A stretch of DNA of 64,000 nucleotides from Cristatella mucedo (taxonomy: Eukaryota > Bryozoa > Phylactolaemata > Cristatellidae). The stretch covers positions 1,322,501 through 1,386,500 of the forward strand of contig WPIO01000010.1 in assembly GCA_009760855.2 (NCBI GenBank), given 5' to 3'. Under the pieces are notes generated by a model. It was not told the origin of the DNA. It saw nothing but the letters and a program-made list of their open reading frames with translations, and ran no database searches. The position numbers and the translations under genes are program-made. Positions 33,765 through 46,789 of this stretch are shown piece after piece. The number at the start of each line of letters is the position of its first letter. Within the stretch, counting starts at the first letter, position 1.

Positions 33765-34562
33765 AATAATAATAGTAATAATAATAATAATAATGCACTT
33801 GATAAAGCACCCTCAGAGAACTTAATCTCTTACTAGGCGCTTTACATTTGCTGCAAAGGGAAGCGCAATTGAATGGTAAGTAAACTCAAGCTTGAAAAAC
33901 AAGCAAAATGAATAATATGGTTAGGGGTGATATGCACAGGGTTAGCATGCAAATGTGGTTAGTGGCAGTATGCACAGTGTCAGCAAGCATAAGCACATGA
34001 AGGACGAATCACAGGGACCCACTAAATGCTGTCCTAAATAGGTGTGTTTTTAAGTTCTTTTTAAATGTGGTCAGGTCAGGGGATGTTCTGACGCAAGTCG
34101 GGAAGGACTTCCAGGCTTTGGGAGCATACGAACTAAATGCACGGTCTCCAAAGGATTTAAGGTTCGTACGAGCTATTTGTAGACTGTTGGATTCCAAAAA
34201 GCGGGTGGTACGATGCTTGGCCTGATGGGGGAGTATATCTGAGAGATATGCTAGAGCCATTGAATGAAGTGACCTAAAAGTGAGTGACAATACCTTGAAG
34301 TCAATCTGTGGCTTGACTGGTAGCCAGTACAGGTCGGCGAGAAATGGTGTGATGTGGCAACTGCAACGCTCACGACAGACAAGCCTAGCTGCAGAGTTTT
34401 GCACCAGCTGCAATGCCGGATCGCACATGCTGGTATGCCAGTAAGCAGTGGGTTGCAGAAGTCGAGACGGGATGTCACGAATGCATGGACCAACTTGGAC
34501 GTGGTATCCTTAGCTAAACAAGCCCGATTTTCAGCAATGTTTTGAAGCTGAATAATAATAAT
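33765..34562 (-). mobile_element. L2-type LINE, 5'-truncated, right arm only
   Basis: From the 3' end it has ATT/AAT repeats, the hairpin (GGAAAGCG... variants), the 3'UTR, then coding sequence for about 180 residues of the RT C-terminal part (motifs [18 protein letters not shown] and [16 protein letters not shown]). The left arm at about 17,150-17,165 reads straight through the site (TCAAATAGAATAG), so it is a post-duplication insertion into an intron, with AATA(AG) near both ends. Confidence 0.85.
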
Positions 34563-35037
34563 TATCAATAAGAATATTAAACGAGCTTTTCATCTACCTG
34601 CCGGAGCAAACGATACAAATCGGTAGACTGGAGATACTTGGACAGCCTCGAACAGGTAGGAGGAATAGTATGAGAAAGAGGGAGACATCATGATGTGCTA
34701 GATTAGTGCAAGGAAAGAGCAGAATAAGTGTATGCACTATGTTTGGTCGAAAAATTGGCAAATTATTTCTAGCTCTATTATATTGTTGTACAACTTTCGT
34801 GTAGTTTTTATTTCTCGAGTCAGAATGCTTTCAATATTTAGGAAATCATTTTAACAGTTTTTTTGCAGTTGTCTACACTACTTAAGAGCCAGCCGGTATC
34901 TGAGACGATCCAACTACGCACGGGATGCCTTGACCGTCTGCATCCTGGCAAAAATCTGGTGCCCTGGTTTGACCGATTAGCTGCATAACATCAATGCAGG
35001 ATGGAAGTCCCTCACAGCTTTAACACTCGAGTTTCAG

Positions 35038-35259
35038 GTTTTGCACCTACATCAGTGTCTGTGTCCGTGCCAGTACCATCATTTGAGGTGGAATCTGCAT
35101 CGATGCGAGCTTCTATATCAATGCCCACACCAGCATTGCTCCAAGCACCTAATAAAGTTACACCAACTGTAACTATCTTACGATCTGCTCCTGAACTAGC
35201 AATTCCAGAACTGTCAATAGCTCAGCAAGTAGTTATAGTAGGTGCAGCAACAGCAACAG
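35038..35259 (+). pseudogene. SEC16: SEC16-like Pro/Ala-rich exon (right copy, -1 bp)
   Basis: The acceptor is TTTCAG and the donor GTGAGC. Read in the left-copy frame it gives APTSVSVSVPVPSFEVES..., but one T is missing at the start, so it no longer joins 33,582-33,665 in phase. An alternative acceptor near 34,999 (GCAG before GATGGAAG) would give an open frame starting with an extra 13 residues, but not in phase 0. Confidence 0.6.
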
Positions 35260-35358
35260 GTGAGCATGCTGCTTGAAGTCCCATGTGCTGTGTGTTGGGT
35301 GTGCCACTTGCTTTGTTACCTTAATACCTCATCGAAAAATCTTTCTTTGGTTTTCCAG

Positions 35359-35631
35359 GAATTGAGACTTGGCAGGCCAGACATGGTGAAGATATGGAAA
35401 AACTGCCTCAGTCCAAGTCTCAGCATCTGCAAAAAGGCACTGGCCTCCGACCTTATATGCAAAATTACACCGGTGTCGACGATCAATCGATGTTGCCCCT
35501 GGCTTATCCATGCCAACGACCTCTGCTGCTCATCGGCTATGCCGAATTGAGTCATTGACAGGCACCTCAATGCCACAGTGTGCAGCAGCCTTGGAAGTTT
35601 CTGCAGAATTCCCAGTTGCTGGGCCTGCAAG
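35359..35631 (+). pseudogene. SEC16: SEC16-like exon with TGA stop (right copy)
   Basis: It has 273 nt, equal in length to the left copy. The frame reads IETWQARHGEDMEKLPQSKS... and then TGA at 35556-35558 in place of CGA. The acceptor TTCCAG and donor GTAAGA are intact. Confidence 0.7.
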
Positions 35632-36060
35632 GTAAGATACTGCCATAACGAGCTGTCATGCAATACGTTGAAAAGAAACCACTTAACGCAAGAGATACAG
35701 TTGCACTATCACTTACTTCACTATTTCTCTCCGCAGTACTCAAATCCTCGATTCGGACTGTGATGTAAAAAGCCTTTCGGTTTGGACAGATAAATTAATC
35801 TATGCTAGAGATAGCTAAAGATTTCAATATGGAAAGTGCGAGAGCTGAGGTACTCACTAGTAAAATGTTGAGGCTGTAATTTAGGTTAGGTGAATAGTGA
35901 AATGCAATGTGTCTCCACCTGGAACTCGACAAAGCACAAAGACTAGGTAGATGTTATGCTGGGAAAGTGTCTTTGCTGCACTGAGAGCAAGCTACTTTCA
36001 TTGCTCCTACGATATCTGACTGATTTATTCTAATGCAACAAAGAGAATATGGGCAGCATT

Positions 36061-36222
36061 ATGCTTCCCACTTTCTCTTTGCTGCGTGAGACGAAGTCTG
36101 TTGGCTACCGAATGCGTACCGAAAGCCACTTAGGCTGTGAGTGCGCTATACAAAACTCTCCTGCGTAACACCCACATAGTCTTTATGACTTTGTGGAGTT
36201 ACAGACAGAGATACATTACATT
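36061..36222 (+). mobile_element. ~160 bp unnamed element with empty site in left arm
   Basis: It inserts between GGGCAGCATT and GCTGAGTCAG. The left arm reads GGGAAGCATTGCTGAGTCAG across the site (near 15,650). CATT occurs on both sides, a likely 4 bp target duplication. A second copy lies inverted at 24,497-24,662. It has no terminal inverted repeat and no open frame. Confidence 0.75.
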
Positions 36223-36491
36223 GCTGAGTCAGATGGTCGTGGGAGCACGGTGCATGCCTATGCAAACTATCCTAGCGATTGGTTTCCCGTCAGTCTGACA
36301 GCTCATTATCACCATTTGAATGCCTCCAAAAGAGGTATTCTTCATAAGTTATTCTGTTATTTCCATATCCTGTGCAGTGTTGCTCTGCATTTTCTTCGTG
36401 CCTGCCAGCATGTATGTCTAAAGTGATGGGCACATTTAGTTTTCGGTATCTTTTTCGATTAGATTGAAATCCCTTTGTTTCTGATCTGGAG

Positions 36492-36766
36492 CAGAAGCAG
36501 GCACAGTAAATGGAAATGGCAGCCAAGGTCGAGCAGCAGCCGGAAATTGGTCAATTGGCCTTGACCTGAAAGACGATGGCAGTCTGCAGACAGTGGCTCA
36601 TGTGTCTCACACTCGGCATGCTCCGTTGAGCTCTGCCCTTCAGCAGACGGCTTCCAGCTACAGAAGCATTACCAGCAACAATATATGCATGATGATCCGG
36701 TTACAGAGTGGCAGCAACAGCAGGCATTACCTTCTTGGCAACAGCCTGGAGCATATGTGAATCCTG
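36492..36766 (+). pseudogene. SEC16: SEC16-like Gln/Pro-rich exon, frameshifted (right copy)
   Basis: It has 275 nt against 204 nt in the left copy. A 74 bp segment (after GGCAGTCTGCAG, up to CAGCTACAG) is extra, and small in-frame-length changes are present, giving a net +71 and loss of frame before QQQYMHDDPVTEW and SWQQPGAYVNP. The extra segment ends in AG and could be a retained or new intronic piece. Confidence 0.65.
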
Positions 36767-37422
36767 GTAGGCTTATGTTTTTTCAAGCTCTGCTACGTCA
36801 TACAATCAGGTTGCACTTCAAAAGGAGGCCTTAGGATTAAATATTTTAGAGAAGGTGGAGCTTAAGGGATGGCGTCTGGGAGTTGCGATTGGACCTAGGA
36901 GAGAATAGGCTGTTAATGGCCAGAAGGTGAAAGTAGGAAAGATGTGGTGTCTTGTGGCATTTGTGTTGCTCACAACAGCCGAGCCCGATATGTGTGCTGA
37001 GTAAGAGCATGTCTCACAATGGCTTGAACACGACATTGTCATGCAGCTCTTGAATGCAACGACACTTTAAACCCTCAGCAGTATGAAAAACAGCAATGGG
37101 GACAGCAAATGCAGAAAAACTTACCAGTGACTTCTTATTCACTCTATATTGACCAATTGAATGATTTTTAATGAGGAAAACACAAAGACAAAACACTACG
37201 ATAAGCAAATATCAGTACTGTGTCTCATTGTTAAGCCCCTTGACGTATTGCCTCATCAAATTCACTAGGTTTTCTATAAATAATGCTGAGCACTGGGCGA
37301 CCCTGAATTTGTCGTGTTTTCTCAGTACATTATTGCACGTCTATCTCGTGCTTGTGCTGGACCTATTGAGCAGAATTATTTTCGTTGACAATTTTTAACA
37401 CCCGGGTTTTTCACCGTTGCAG

Positions 37423-37505
37423 AAGTCAGTAGGATTTATGAGCCCGAGGACAGTAGTGACAGAACTCACGATGTTGGGGATGGCCATTCCGGTACCATGG
37501 CCACG
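37423..37505 (+). pseudogene. SEC16-like acidic exon (right copy)
   Basis: The 83 nt segment has a TTGCAG acceptor and a GTATGC donor. It reads VSRIYEPEDSSDRTHDVGDG... and is open, with a conserved frame against 14,404-14,486. Confidence 0.6.
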
Positions 37506-40500
37506 GTATGCACAGTTTTCAGTCAGCTGGACGTCCCTTGTATCCCATAGCTAATTATGTCACTCTAACTGTCAGCAATTAAAATATTTTGTACTTTTAC
37601 TATCAGTGTAGTATTAGTCAGCAGAAATTTTAACCTAGACCCAAATATATGCTGTATTCATAAATAAATAAATTTAGTTTGAGGTACTTAGTAAGACCAA
37701 AAGATAGAGAAACAAAACTAGCAATCAAAAAGTCAGACCAGTAGAAGGTACTCATACATACCATGAGAGTGTCGACATATACAATTTTGCTTGCACGTAT
37801 TTTTGGATCTATCTAGCTGGAATAGAGGTCACTGCTGACTTGCTAGCCAGTGTTGAAAAATGAGAAGTCAGTCCTTGCAATATACTACTGATAAAGCTTA
37901 CTTTCTCAGCTACAACGTTTAATCAAGCAAAAACATAAAAAATTATTACAATTCAAATTATTTACCTTTTAATTGGATGGGCTCAGTAGCTAGGCTAGCT
38001 AACTCCAAAGCCTTATTTTCAAAGTAAGGTGTCTTTTTGATTGTTTGCTCGTACGGTCTCGTATCATATATGTATCGCAATTTTCTTATTTGGACCTGTG
38101 ATTTACACGTTTATACATGCCGTGTATGTAACAACAATCAAAAGTAAAGAGAAATGTTGCAAGTGATAGTTTTTGTAATTGCGCAATGGAAGGCATGAAC
38201 ACTTCGCTTACACATATATAGCAACAGAATGCTAACTGCTGTGACTTTGCCTAAATACTGTAATGGAAAAAATCAGGTTAATGTGACTACTTGAGCCTAA
38301 AAATCATATGAGTCCGTGGTAGAGGCACTTTATTAAAGAAGAGATGAGTGGTTTTACTAATTTTAGTGTGCACCCACGAACCTATTTGGATAATACAAAA
38401 GTGATTACTGATAGCGAGCAAGCTTTAGATGCTGATTGCGCTCACCCCTCCTGCAGGGCATAAATAACACCCTTGAAATTACTGCGATTTGGTTTGAAAA
38501 TAAACAATACTAGCTGCTTTCGAAACCTCTAGCAGCTAAGATCTGTTGAGTTACGTCAAACTCACACCGTGCTTACAAGATTGTATGAACTGTCTTTTCT
38601 CATATTGTGAGGATTTTCTCATCAATTCATTGAATTCAATTATTTTGTGTATCTTAACTTTGACGATTGCTTCTTATGCACGACATGAGATTTCTTGAGA
38701 CTAAATATACTGTGTTTTCCTGAGATGTAAGAACGAATTAAAAAGTTAAATTAGACAATGGAAATATTGCACAGGCTCCATAATTACCGAAAGTGTCAGA
38801 CAGGCGAGTAGTTTGAGGGCAAGTATTAGAATATCTCCATAATGGGAAGTGAAACCAGTTCCATAGAGATTACCCGATAGGTATAACAAAATCAGTGTTA
38901 CCGGCTGTCGGTGGAAAAATACGACGAAAATACAAACAGAACGGAGGAGTATTTTTTCTCAGACCCACAGGGCAGTGACTCTGGCAAAATTTAGTAAACA
39001 CTCCCCTTGGGATGCTGTTCAAGTCTCTGCCAAGGTTGTCTTATTTGCCAAGCGTCAGTTTATTTTTGAATATTGACCTATAAATATTAAATTTGATAAT
39101 TTAATTTGAATTTGCCTTGATACAGTTCTTCAAGTATGTTAGCGCATTTAGGGGCACTTGGATTTCTTGTTTTGCAAGAAACCAGGGTAAATCATTAGTT
39201 CTGGCAACCGCTGTCATTTTAGATAGCTGGTTTTGAGAAGGAGCATATAGATAGATTGATTGACAACTGAATTACTGGCGAAAACAGACACTTTGTTAGT
39301 TCGGTGCTAAGATAGACAGATGAAAATAAAAATGAATAGGGGACACGATTAATATGGACAACTTGATGCAAAGACAAACAGATGAAGAAGTAAATAGATC
39401 TAAACACATATAGACTCACTCAGTGATTCGTTTTTGATGATTAAATACACGGATCAACATATTAGGCATACATTAAGACAGATACAAGTTAAGGTTGCAG
39501 AGACGGCAGGGAAGTTGTTTCTTTCGTTTATTCTAGTTCTTAAGTGTACGTTTTTTTATACAATCCCTGTGTATAGCCTGCTGAAGGTCAGTGAATGTCG
39601 AGATTTTTATATTCGGGTAATGAATTTCATGAGATATAACAATCTGTCAGTCATTCCGTTTCAGCGTGTTATATAACTTCAGTAGTAGCTTCAATGGCAG
39701 AAATGGCAATTTAATTTGTGTCTAAAGAGTAAAACCTTGCTGTAGCCGTAGTTTTACCACAGTATTGACGGCAGCAGCAGCAGGCATCGCATTCTCATCC
39801 TTTTCTTCGTGGATTCACTAGGACAAACCGCTGCAATGCTGCATTGTCCATTTGAAAATCTTGAGTAAATTTCTCATAAGTCAATTTTTTATTATTATTA
39901 AGAGCAGCACGAACGAGATGAGAATTCAGAGACTTTCGACGCAAAAGAAGGCCCTTCTTAGCTTAGGAGCCAAATTGTAAGTTCAAAAATACATGTTTGT
40001 TTTCATAGCCTTAACGGTTAGGTCATGAGTAGGTTAGTCTGTTCAGTTTCCTTAACGAGGCTACATGGTGCCATTACCCTGTACTAAAGCAAGGCTGCTA
40101 GCACTTTGACAAGGTCGATGAACAAAAATAAAAAAGCCGGTTTTATTCCATGCAAAAGAGCAAAGCATAACAGCGCACCCTACGTTCAAGCACAGCTGCA
40201 TGGTCTTTGACGGCTGGCTTTTTTGCCTAGTATTTTTAAAGTAGATGGTATTCCCAGATCGATTCTCTCGTGGCGACCACTGTTTCGCCTTGCTCACACA
40301 CTCCGAGGTTGGTGCACTTCACAGAGAATCTTTTCAGGGGGCCAGACTCTTAAGCTTCGAGCTGCCATGGTGGTATGTCAACTCTATAGGTCGTCACATG
40401 ACAAGCTATTCATTCCTTAAACTGTAGCTAGCTAAGAACAGATATGCTTACAGCAAACTGTCCTATTGTGTTTGCTAAACCTATTAAGTTAATGGCTAAA

Positions 40501-41884
40501 ATCTTGTCGATTCAGCTCTGCTATTTCAAATGTGAAGATCTATTACTGATTGCCATTGTTGCAAACACTCGGTCCAGCACCTACTGGGGCAGATACCAGT
40601 AGTGTGCTCCTCTTCGTTTCCCATCATTTTGAAACTTGTGGTTGAGGAGCTATAGTTAGATACAATGCTTTCAATTTCAGACGTCTCTTACGTTTCTAGA
40701 GCTAAGCGGATGCTCGATCCAGCCCAGAAGCCTTTTGTTCAAAGACAGACTGAAATAAATCCAAGAATACTGAATTGAGGCAAGAAAAAACAGATCAAAT
40801 CTGAACTTATTGTACATCGCTTACCTTATGTGGATTATTGAAAGTGACATTGATTCGTTAAAGATAAGCCCGGAGTCTCGATTAATCGAGCAGCAGTCAT
40901 ATCACGGATCATTGGCCCAAAAGTGCTAATGTCCACAGCCGAATATCAGTTCTGAAAGCCAAAGCCCGCAAGTTCCATCCAGCAATTCTTGCTGCCTCTC
41001 AAAGCACTTTTTGTGTACACTTGATCTTAATGTGGACTGGTGAACCGGGATCAAACTGGTGGGTGCATTTTGCGTTCGACAAAGGTGATTTGAAGCTAAT
41101 AACTACGATTATTATAGCAACATGGTCTTTGCTAGAATAACTAAGGTCACCTAAAGTAATACTGTGCCCTATCCCGAGCCTCCATGCCTAGGCAAATGCT
41201 GTTACTACAAAGGACAGTGGCCGAATCGCTGTGTTTTAGCTAATGTCATGCAGATGTGATTCCATTAGCTCACCGGTTTTATGTTAGAGCTTATGCTTGA
41301 TAGCATTCGTGGCTCATGCAGCCTCCAAAAATTGTCATTAACGGTAGCCAAGTGTAATTCAGAGCAAATTTGAGGCTAGGAGCAGCCGATAGGCAGCCTC
41401 ATTGATACAGCCATACCTGCTGTTTTTTATTCTGTAGACAACAGAAAAGCTGGAAAAAGGCATTTGGAGGACTCTCCCTTGATTCATCGGATTGTTTTCC
41501 AGGCCAATGACACGGGCAGTAAACATGAAGCTGCCAGACGATCAAAACAAAACTATTTTATGGGATGACGCTAAAGGTATACTTTTCTGAATACTTCTGA
41601 CAAGTGAATGTTTGATGCATATCTAATTGTTAAACTACTGCAGCTTTAGAAAGTAAAAGTCAAGGTCAGATGCCAAACAAGATGCCAGACAAGCCAAAGA
41701 GTCAGGACACCTAAACTTATAAAATATATGCGCCTGCTTAAGGCCTCGGAGTATTTTATTATTGATGGATTCCGTTAGAAATATGTGATTAAATAAAAAC
41801 TCAGGCGAATTCACCTTAGAAGGAAATTAAATAGGAAATGTCTCGCGAATATTGCATTATTAATGGCACAAGTTCTGCTAATGA
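37506..41884. other. Right-arm intronic or non-coding sequence
   Basis: It is mirrored in the left arm, with identity patchy by eye. No frame conserved in both arms was found. 38,800-39,600 is strongly diverged from its partner. Confidence 0.5.
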
Positions 41885-42050
41885 TCTGAGGTGGCACTGG
41901 TTTGGCCCAGTGGTTAAATTGCTCCCTCAGACCAAGCAAGGTCTGACCAAGGTCGTGGGCTTGAGCCCTGTGGCATATGTGAACCCCCTGAATAGAGATT
42001 ATGTACTCTTAGGGCACTATACAAATGAATTATATTAATTTATTTAATTA
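41885..42050 (+). mobile_element. SINE family B (right-arm copy)
   Basis: It has an A-box-like TGGTTTGGCCCAGTGG, a B-box-like GGGCTTGAGCCC about 60 bp later, and a LINE-like tail CTGAATAGAGATTATGTACT then CTTAGGGCACTATA. It is orthologous to 9,325-9,485. Confidence 0.8.
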
Positions 42051-42288
42051 AGGAAATTGTATCTTTTCCTACCATTTTATTAAATCATTACGTTATTACT
42101 GTCACTTAACTAGCCGACCCACAATCGCTAAGGAGTGTTTCTCATAATCATTGTGTTGTGCATGTATATTGTATTTCGAGTCTGCTTGCACAGAGCAAGA
42201 GACGTTTCTTAGCTCAATGCATAATTTTAGAGTTTCTGCACTTTTCTGATTGTAGGCAAATGGATTTATACACTTGAAGCAACTATAG

Positions 42289-42578
42289 AAGAGAAAGCAG
42301 TCTGCTTTCTGCCTCTGATGCACAATCAATGGAGTAGCACCCTGCAGACGACCAAACTTTGTGCTGGTGCACTGACTACCGAACCATCTACCACGGGTCA
42401 AACTACCCGATTGCTTAAGCCCAAGTACTCAAATCCGTTTGGTGGAGCACCAGCAACAGGAAGCTTGCCTGCATCTGAATACTTAAGCACTACCAATTCT
42501 AGCATCATGCCTCCGGATGGCCTACTTGCAGCAGCGAGACGAACACTTGAAATGCACAACACTCGAGGGCATTTGCAG
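42289..42578 (+). pseudogene. Downstream exon, open in right copy, GC donor
   Basis: The 290 nt segment has a CTATAG acceptor. It reads EKAVCFLPLMHNQWSST... to ...TLEMHNTRGHLQ without a stop. The donor is CAG|GCAAGT, the consensus form of a GC-AG intron, in both arms. Its partner at 8,785-9,072 has a 2 bp deletion. I infer it is a C-terminal SEC16 exon from its position, but I do not recognise the sequence. Confidence 0.6.
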
Positions 42579-42789
42579 GCAAGTAACGATTGCTGCGATA
42601 ACAGGACCAGAAAGGTTTGGTAATGCTGTTTTACTTGCTTAGCAACTAGCACGCCCTATCTAGCTAAACTATTCAGATCGACTTCATCGTTTATGTGGGT
42701 TTCAGAAAGTGCATATCACGAATATCTAAAATAAGGAGTCTATATTTCACCCTGAGAATGAGGGAAAACTAAGCATGATATGATATAAA

Positions 42790-44310
42790 AAAAATTGCCA
42801 AAGCTAATCTAGTAAGTTCCAGCCAGGCTTTAGAGCTAATCACTCCACACAATCAGAATTGCTTAGGGTGTGCAACGACCTACTTAGGAATGCAGACATA
42901 GGTAGAGTGTCTCTGCTTGTTTTACTTGATCTTTCGGCCGCTTTTGATACCATCGATCACAAAGTTCTTCTAGAGCGCCTCTCACCTCGCCTGGGCATCA
43001 CTGGCACTGCTCTGCAGTGGTTCAGGTCCTATCTCAGTGGGAGACTCCAGAGTATTGAAATGAATGGACAAGGATCATCCGAGGTACCTCTGAAATGTGG
43101 GGTACTTCAGGACTCAGTGCTAGGTCCGGTTCTTTTCACTGTTTATACTCTCCCTCTTGCTGATGTGATTGCCAAGCACAATCTAGGCTTTCTCTTCTAT
43201 GCGGATGACACTCAGTTGTACCTTTGCTTTGATCCCTCCCAGCCTTCGAGCACCTCAAATTCTCTCAATTCACTTGCTGCATGTATTGATGACATCCGCT
43301 CATGGATGACAGCAAATTTTCTAAAACTAAACTATGATACAACTTACTTACTAATTATGGGCAACCCCAGTGTGATTCAGAAATTTGAAAAGACGAAGCT
43401 CAAAATTGGCTCAGCCAATATGTCTCCTGTCGAATCAGCTCGAAATCTAGGTGTCATGTTCCAAAGTGACCTCTCGTTAGACGACCACATCAGCTCCACA
43501 GTCAAATCTGCCTACTTTCAGCTACATCGCATTGCTAAAATTCGGGCTTGTTTAGATAAGGATACTATGTCTAAGTTGGTCCATGCCTTTGTGACATCCC
43601 GTCTTGACTTCTGTAACTCACTGCATACTGGCTTACTGCATGTGCAATCAGGCGATTACAGCTGGTGCAAAACTCAGCAGCTAGGCTTGTCTGTCGTGAG
43701 CATCGCAGTTGCCACATCACACCACTTCTCGCCGGCCAGCACTGGCTACCAGTATAGCAACATATTGACTTCAAGGTTTTGTCGTTAAATTTTAAGTCAC
43801 TTCCTTCTTTGGCTCCAGCCTATCTCTCAGATCTACTCACCCACCAGGCCAAGCATCGTACCACCTGCTTTTCGGAATCCAACAGTATACTAATACCTTG
43901 TAAAAACTTTAAATCCTTTGGAGACTGTGCATTTAGTTCGTATGCTCCCAAAGCCTGGAACTCCCTCCCGACTTACGTCAGAACATCCCCTCACTTGAAC
44001 ACATTTAAAAAGAACTTAAAAAACACACCTATTTAGGACAGCATTTAGTGGGTCGCTGTGGTTCGTCCTTCATGTGCTTGTGTGTGCTGACACTGTGCAG
44101 GCTGCCACTAATCACATTTGCATGCTGACCCTGTGCATGTCACCCCTAGCCATGTTATTCATGTTGCCTATCAAGCATGATATTTCTCACCATTCAATCG
44201 CGCTTCCTTTGCAGCAAATGTAAAGCACCTAGGAAGAGATTGAGTTCTCTGAGGGCGCTTTATCAAGTGCATTATTGTTATTAATATTACTTTTATTATT
44301 GTTATTATTG
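42790..44310 (+). mobile_element. L2-type LINE with reverse transcriptase, right arm only
   Basis: It encodes about 310 residues of reverse transcriptase from within the finger/palm region: LLVLLDLSAAFDTIDHKVLL (first catalytic Asp), a SVLGPVLF block, and YADDTQLYLCFD (the YADD catalytic box). A frame change near 43,650-43,790 follows, then the C-terminal part to about 44,035. A 3'UTR, the hairpin (AAAGCACC ... GGGCGCTTT) and ATT/TATT repeats end it. The 5' part of the element, with any ORF1 and endonuclease, is missing. It is absent from the left arm. Confidence 0.9.
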
Positions 44311-45283
44311 TCCATGTAGCTTCCGTGACCCATAGGTCAATTGATCTCTGAAGGATGTTTAATGCTTTTTTATGTGTGTGGTCGTGTATTTTGCCTCATT
44401 ATTACAAGATATAATTGCTGCTTTTCCCGCTACCAGTTAATGTTATCAAGTGCGATTGAACCACTACGGCTTAGGAAATGGGCTAGTTTAGTCCACAATC
44501 TAGATCAAGATTGGATGGATTGTGCATTGTGCCTACTCACCCCTCTTCCTCTGCCAGTCCTTTCTGTCTAGTTATCGCTATCCTGCCTCGATGCTTAAGT
44601 GTCTGTCCATCGAATAAGAGCAAAGTAAAGTAAAATAAATTCAGGCAAATTCCAGAGCCTCTATGAAGCAGCAGAAGCTGTCTTGTCCGTCACTCTGCTT
44701 TCAGCACCCATCGAAGATCTAATATTCTTGGTCATTTTTATGCAACTCATTCCTTATAGTACCTCTGATTTACGTAATCACAGGCAATCCGCCTGAGCAT
44801 TATGCTTATTCGTTGCTTGGGTTTCAACACGTTGCAGTCTTGCCTTACTATGAGTACTTCAACTTTTTTTTTTTGCAGACACAATCGGCCACTGGCTCAC
44901 GTTGATCAAGTTTCAATTGAGAGATATATGATTTTTTTCTTTTCGTTATAGCCGTTTATGAGATTTTTATTCAATTGCTCACTGACCTTGAGAGCTCATG
45001 TGTAAATTAATCGGTTGCAAAAACGTTAATAAACTTCAGTGAATGAGTTTTGCAAAGAATTTTTTGGATGTGTGATGCTTATGCTAAAATACCAAAATAT
45101 GGAGATACATTTTTTATCCTTGCTCATGTCTGGATTATTTGCACATTCGAGCCGGCTTTCTTGGTCACTAAAATAGCTGATTGATAATACTTTACATGCT
45201 TACCTGCCGTAGATACAATTTTTGATAAAACGGCAAGTGAACCACTCTTACTAAGCTACCTGAAGTTTCTGATGGCAAAGTAA

Positions 45284-46785
45284 AGTCGCGCCCAAGATAG
45301 AATTGAAATAATCGAGGCACTTCGTAAATGTAGGCATATGTCAGGAACACTCATTTGAAATGAATCTTTCGTTTGTGTTTGTTCACCTTTAAGAGTGATT
45401 GCATCCTTGGGAGAAAGCTAGAATAGAATTAATATATAGATTTTATATCATTATATTATATTATATTATATTATATAATATATATTAAATTAATAGATAG
45501 AATTAAACGAAGAAGCTGTCGTAGCCGAGCGAATTTATACCATTCTTCGACTGGCTTCCTACTTCACGACTACCATTTTCTCTCAGCAATTGTTGTGATT
45601 AATGATGGTGATACATTCGGAAAATTCTTGTGGCCTCCATTGTTTAGCTTAAAATTAAACAAAAATTTTTCCACGCTTGGTAACGATTAGTGAAGATTTT
45701 ATTTGTTATCCAGTTATATAAATTACTTGAGTTATGAATCAGCAAGCAAATCGTTCTGATCCAGTGAGTAAGGTGATTTCAGACCTGTATAGTATTACTG
45801 CCACTTCTGAGAACAGACTTCTGCAGAAGAGCTGGTTAGATAGGCTGGCAGCTAATCATCAAGCATAGTCATCTAATATTTGCACTTTTTCCAAAGGAAT
45901 AACAAGTAAAGCCTTATTAAGTTACTTTTTCCTAGTTAGTACGGTCTATTAGTGATTCATATGGAGCTGCACCATTTGGCTGACGAGTTCCCTCCAAGCT
46001 TAAAAGGCACCAACTTAGTTCCTTTGAAACAACTATGCTACTGTTCGTTATGAGAGTAGTGTAAATATTCTCTAATAAATAATTTGCATCTAGCGACTAC
46101 TATGGTGGGAAAAGCAACACTATGTCAGTGAAATACAATGGCAGATTGGAAATGGCAAAATATACTCTAGAAGTGGCAGCAAAGGCAGCCTATTTGCTCT
46201 CTCGGTGACAAACCGGTATTCAGAAATGCCTGAGCGACAACATCACCTAGCGACCGAGCGACACCAGCGCCTCGGACACCAATACTAGTGGTTACTACAA
46301 AGGCAGGGGAGATAATTGTTTTCATTTCAAGCTAATGGAGAGGAAGTTAAGTGGGCTGGCATTTTAAACTTTCGGCAAAGGGTTGCCTTGGTGGCATGGA
46401 TGATGAAGCTGACATATATGGTAAGCTTGATAGGCTGCAGAGCTGTGGCTAAAAGCTGGCTTATTTCTATTCTTGATGCCAAGCTCTTTCAGTGAGACTG
46501 TGATTCACCAGAATCTCACTTTCGGAGAGACACAAGCTAAGACGTTTATTTCATTACTCCAATGCTCAGTCCGATGATCAGTACAGACCCCTAATTTGGT
46601 AGCAATAAAAACACTTTGCTTGAACAGACCTATGGCTAGTTACCTGATGCACTTGGTCATATCTGTGTTATAGGCAGATTAAGACTTCTCATAATCTCAC
46701 GCATAGGAAGCTAAGTGAAGTGATGACCACACTTGCATGGATACTACATCAGGACATGCTGCTGCATGTGAAATTCCTAAGAAAA
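45284..46785. other. No gene seen; AT-rich tract
   Basis: Includes a TATAT-rich tract at about 45,445-45,490. No supported coding sequence. Confidence 0.5.
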
Positions 46786-46789
46786 TGAA

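Larger units (their letters stand above)
26526..42578 (+). pseudogene. SEC16: SEC16-like gene, right-arm copy (whole extent)
   Basis: After the central domain come exons at 33582-33665, 35038-35259, 35359-35631, 36492-36766, 37423-37505 and 42289-42578, each paired with a left-arm exon. Lesions are an exon deletion before 26720, a 57 bp in-frame deletion in 33582-33665, a 1 bp deletion at the start of 35038, TGA at 35556-35558 and a net 71 bp gain in 36492-36766. A segment carrying the gene's own N-terminal region sits in the intron between 28642 and 33582. A possible poly(A) signal AATAAA is at 44634-44639, mirrored at 8439-8444 in the left arm. Each exon was assigned by conservation of frame and splice sites between the arms. 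Confidence 0.75.
26981..45283. repeat. Right arm of large inverted duplication
   Basis: It is the inverted counterpart of 7,835-19,735. It is about 6.4 kb longer because of insertions: the A' block (about 28,724-32,602 plus a duplicated flank), a LINE at 33,765-34,562, a ~160 bp element at 36,061-36,222 and a LINE at about 42,790-44,310. Small indels occur throughout. Confidence 0.92.
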
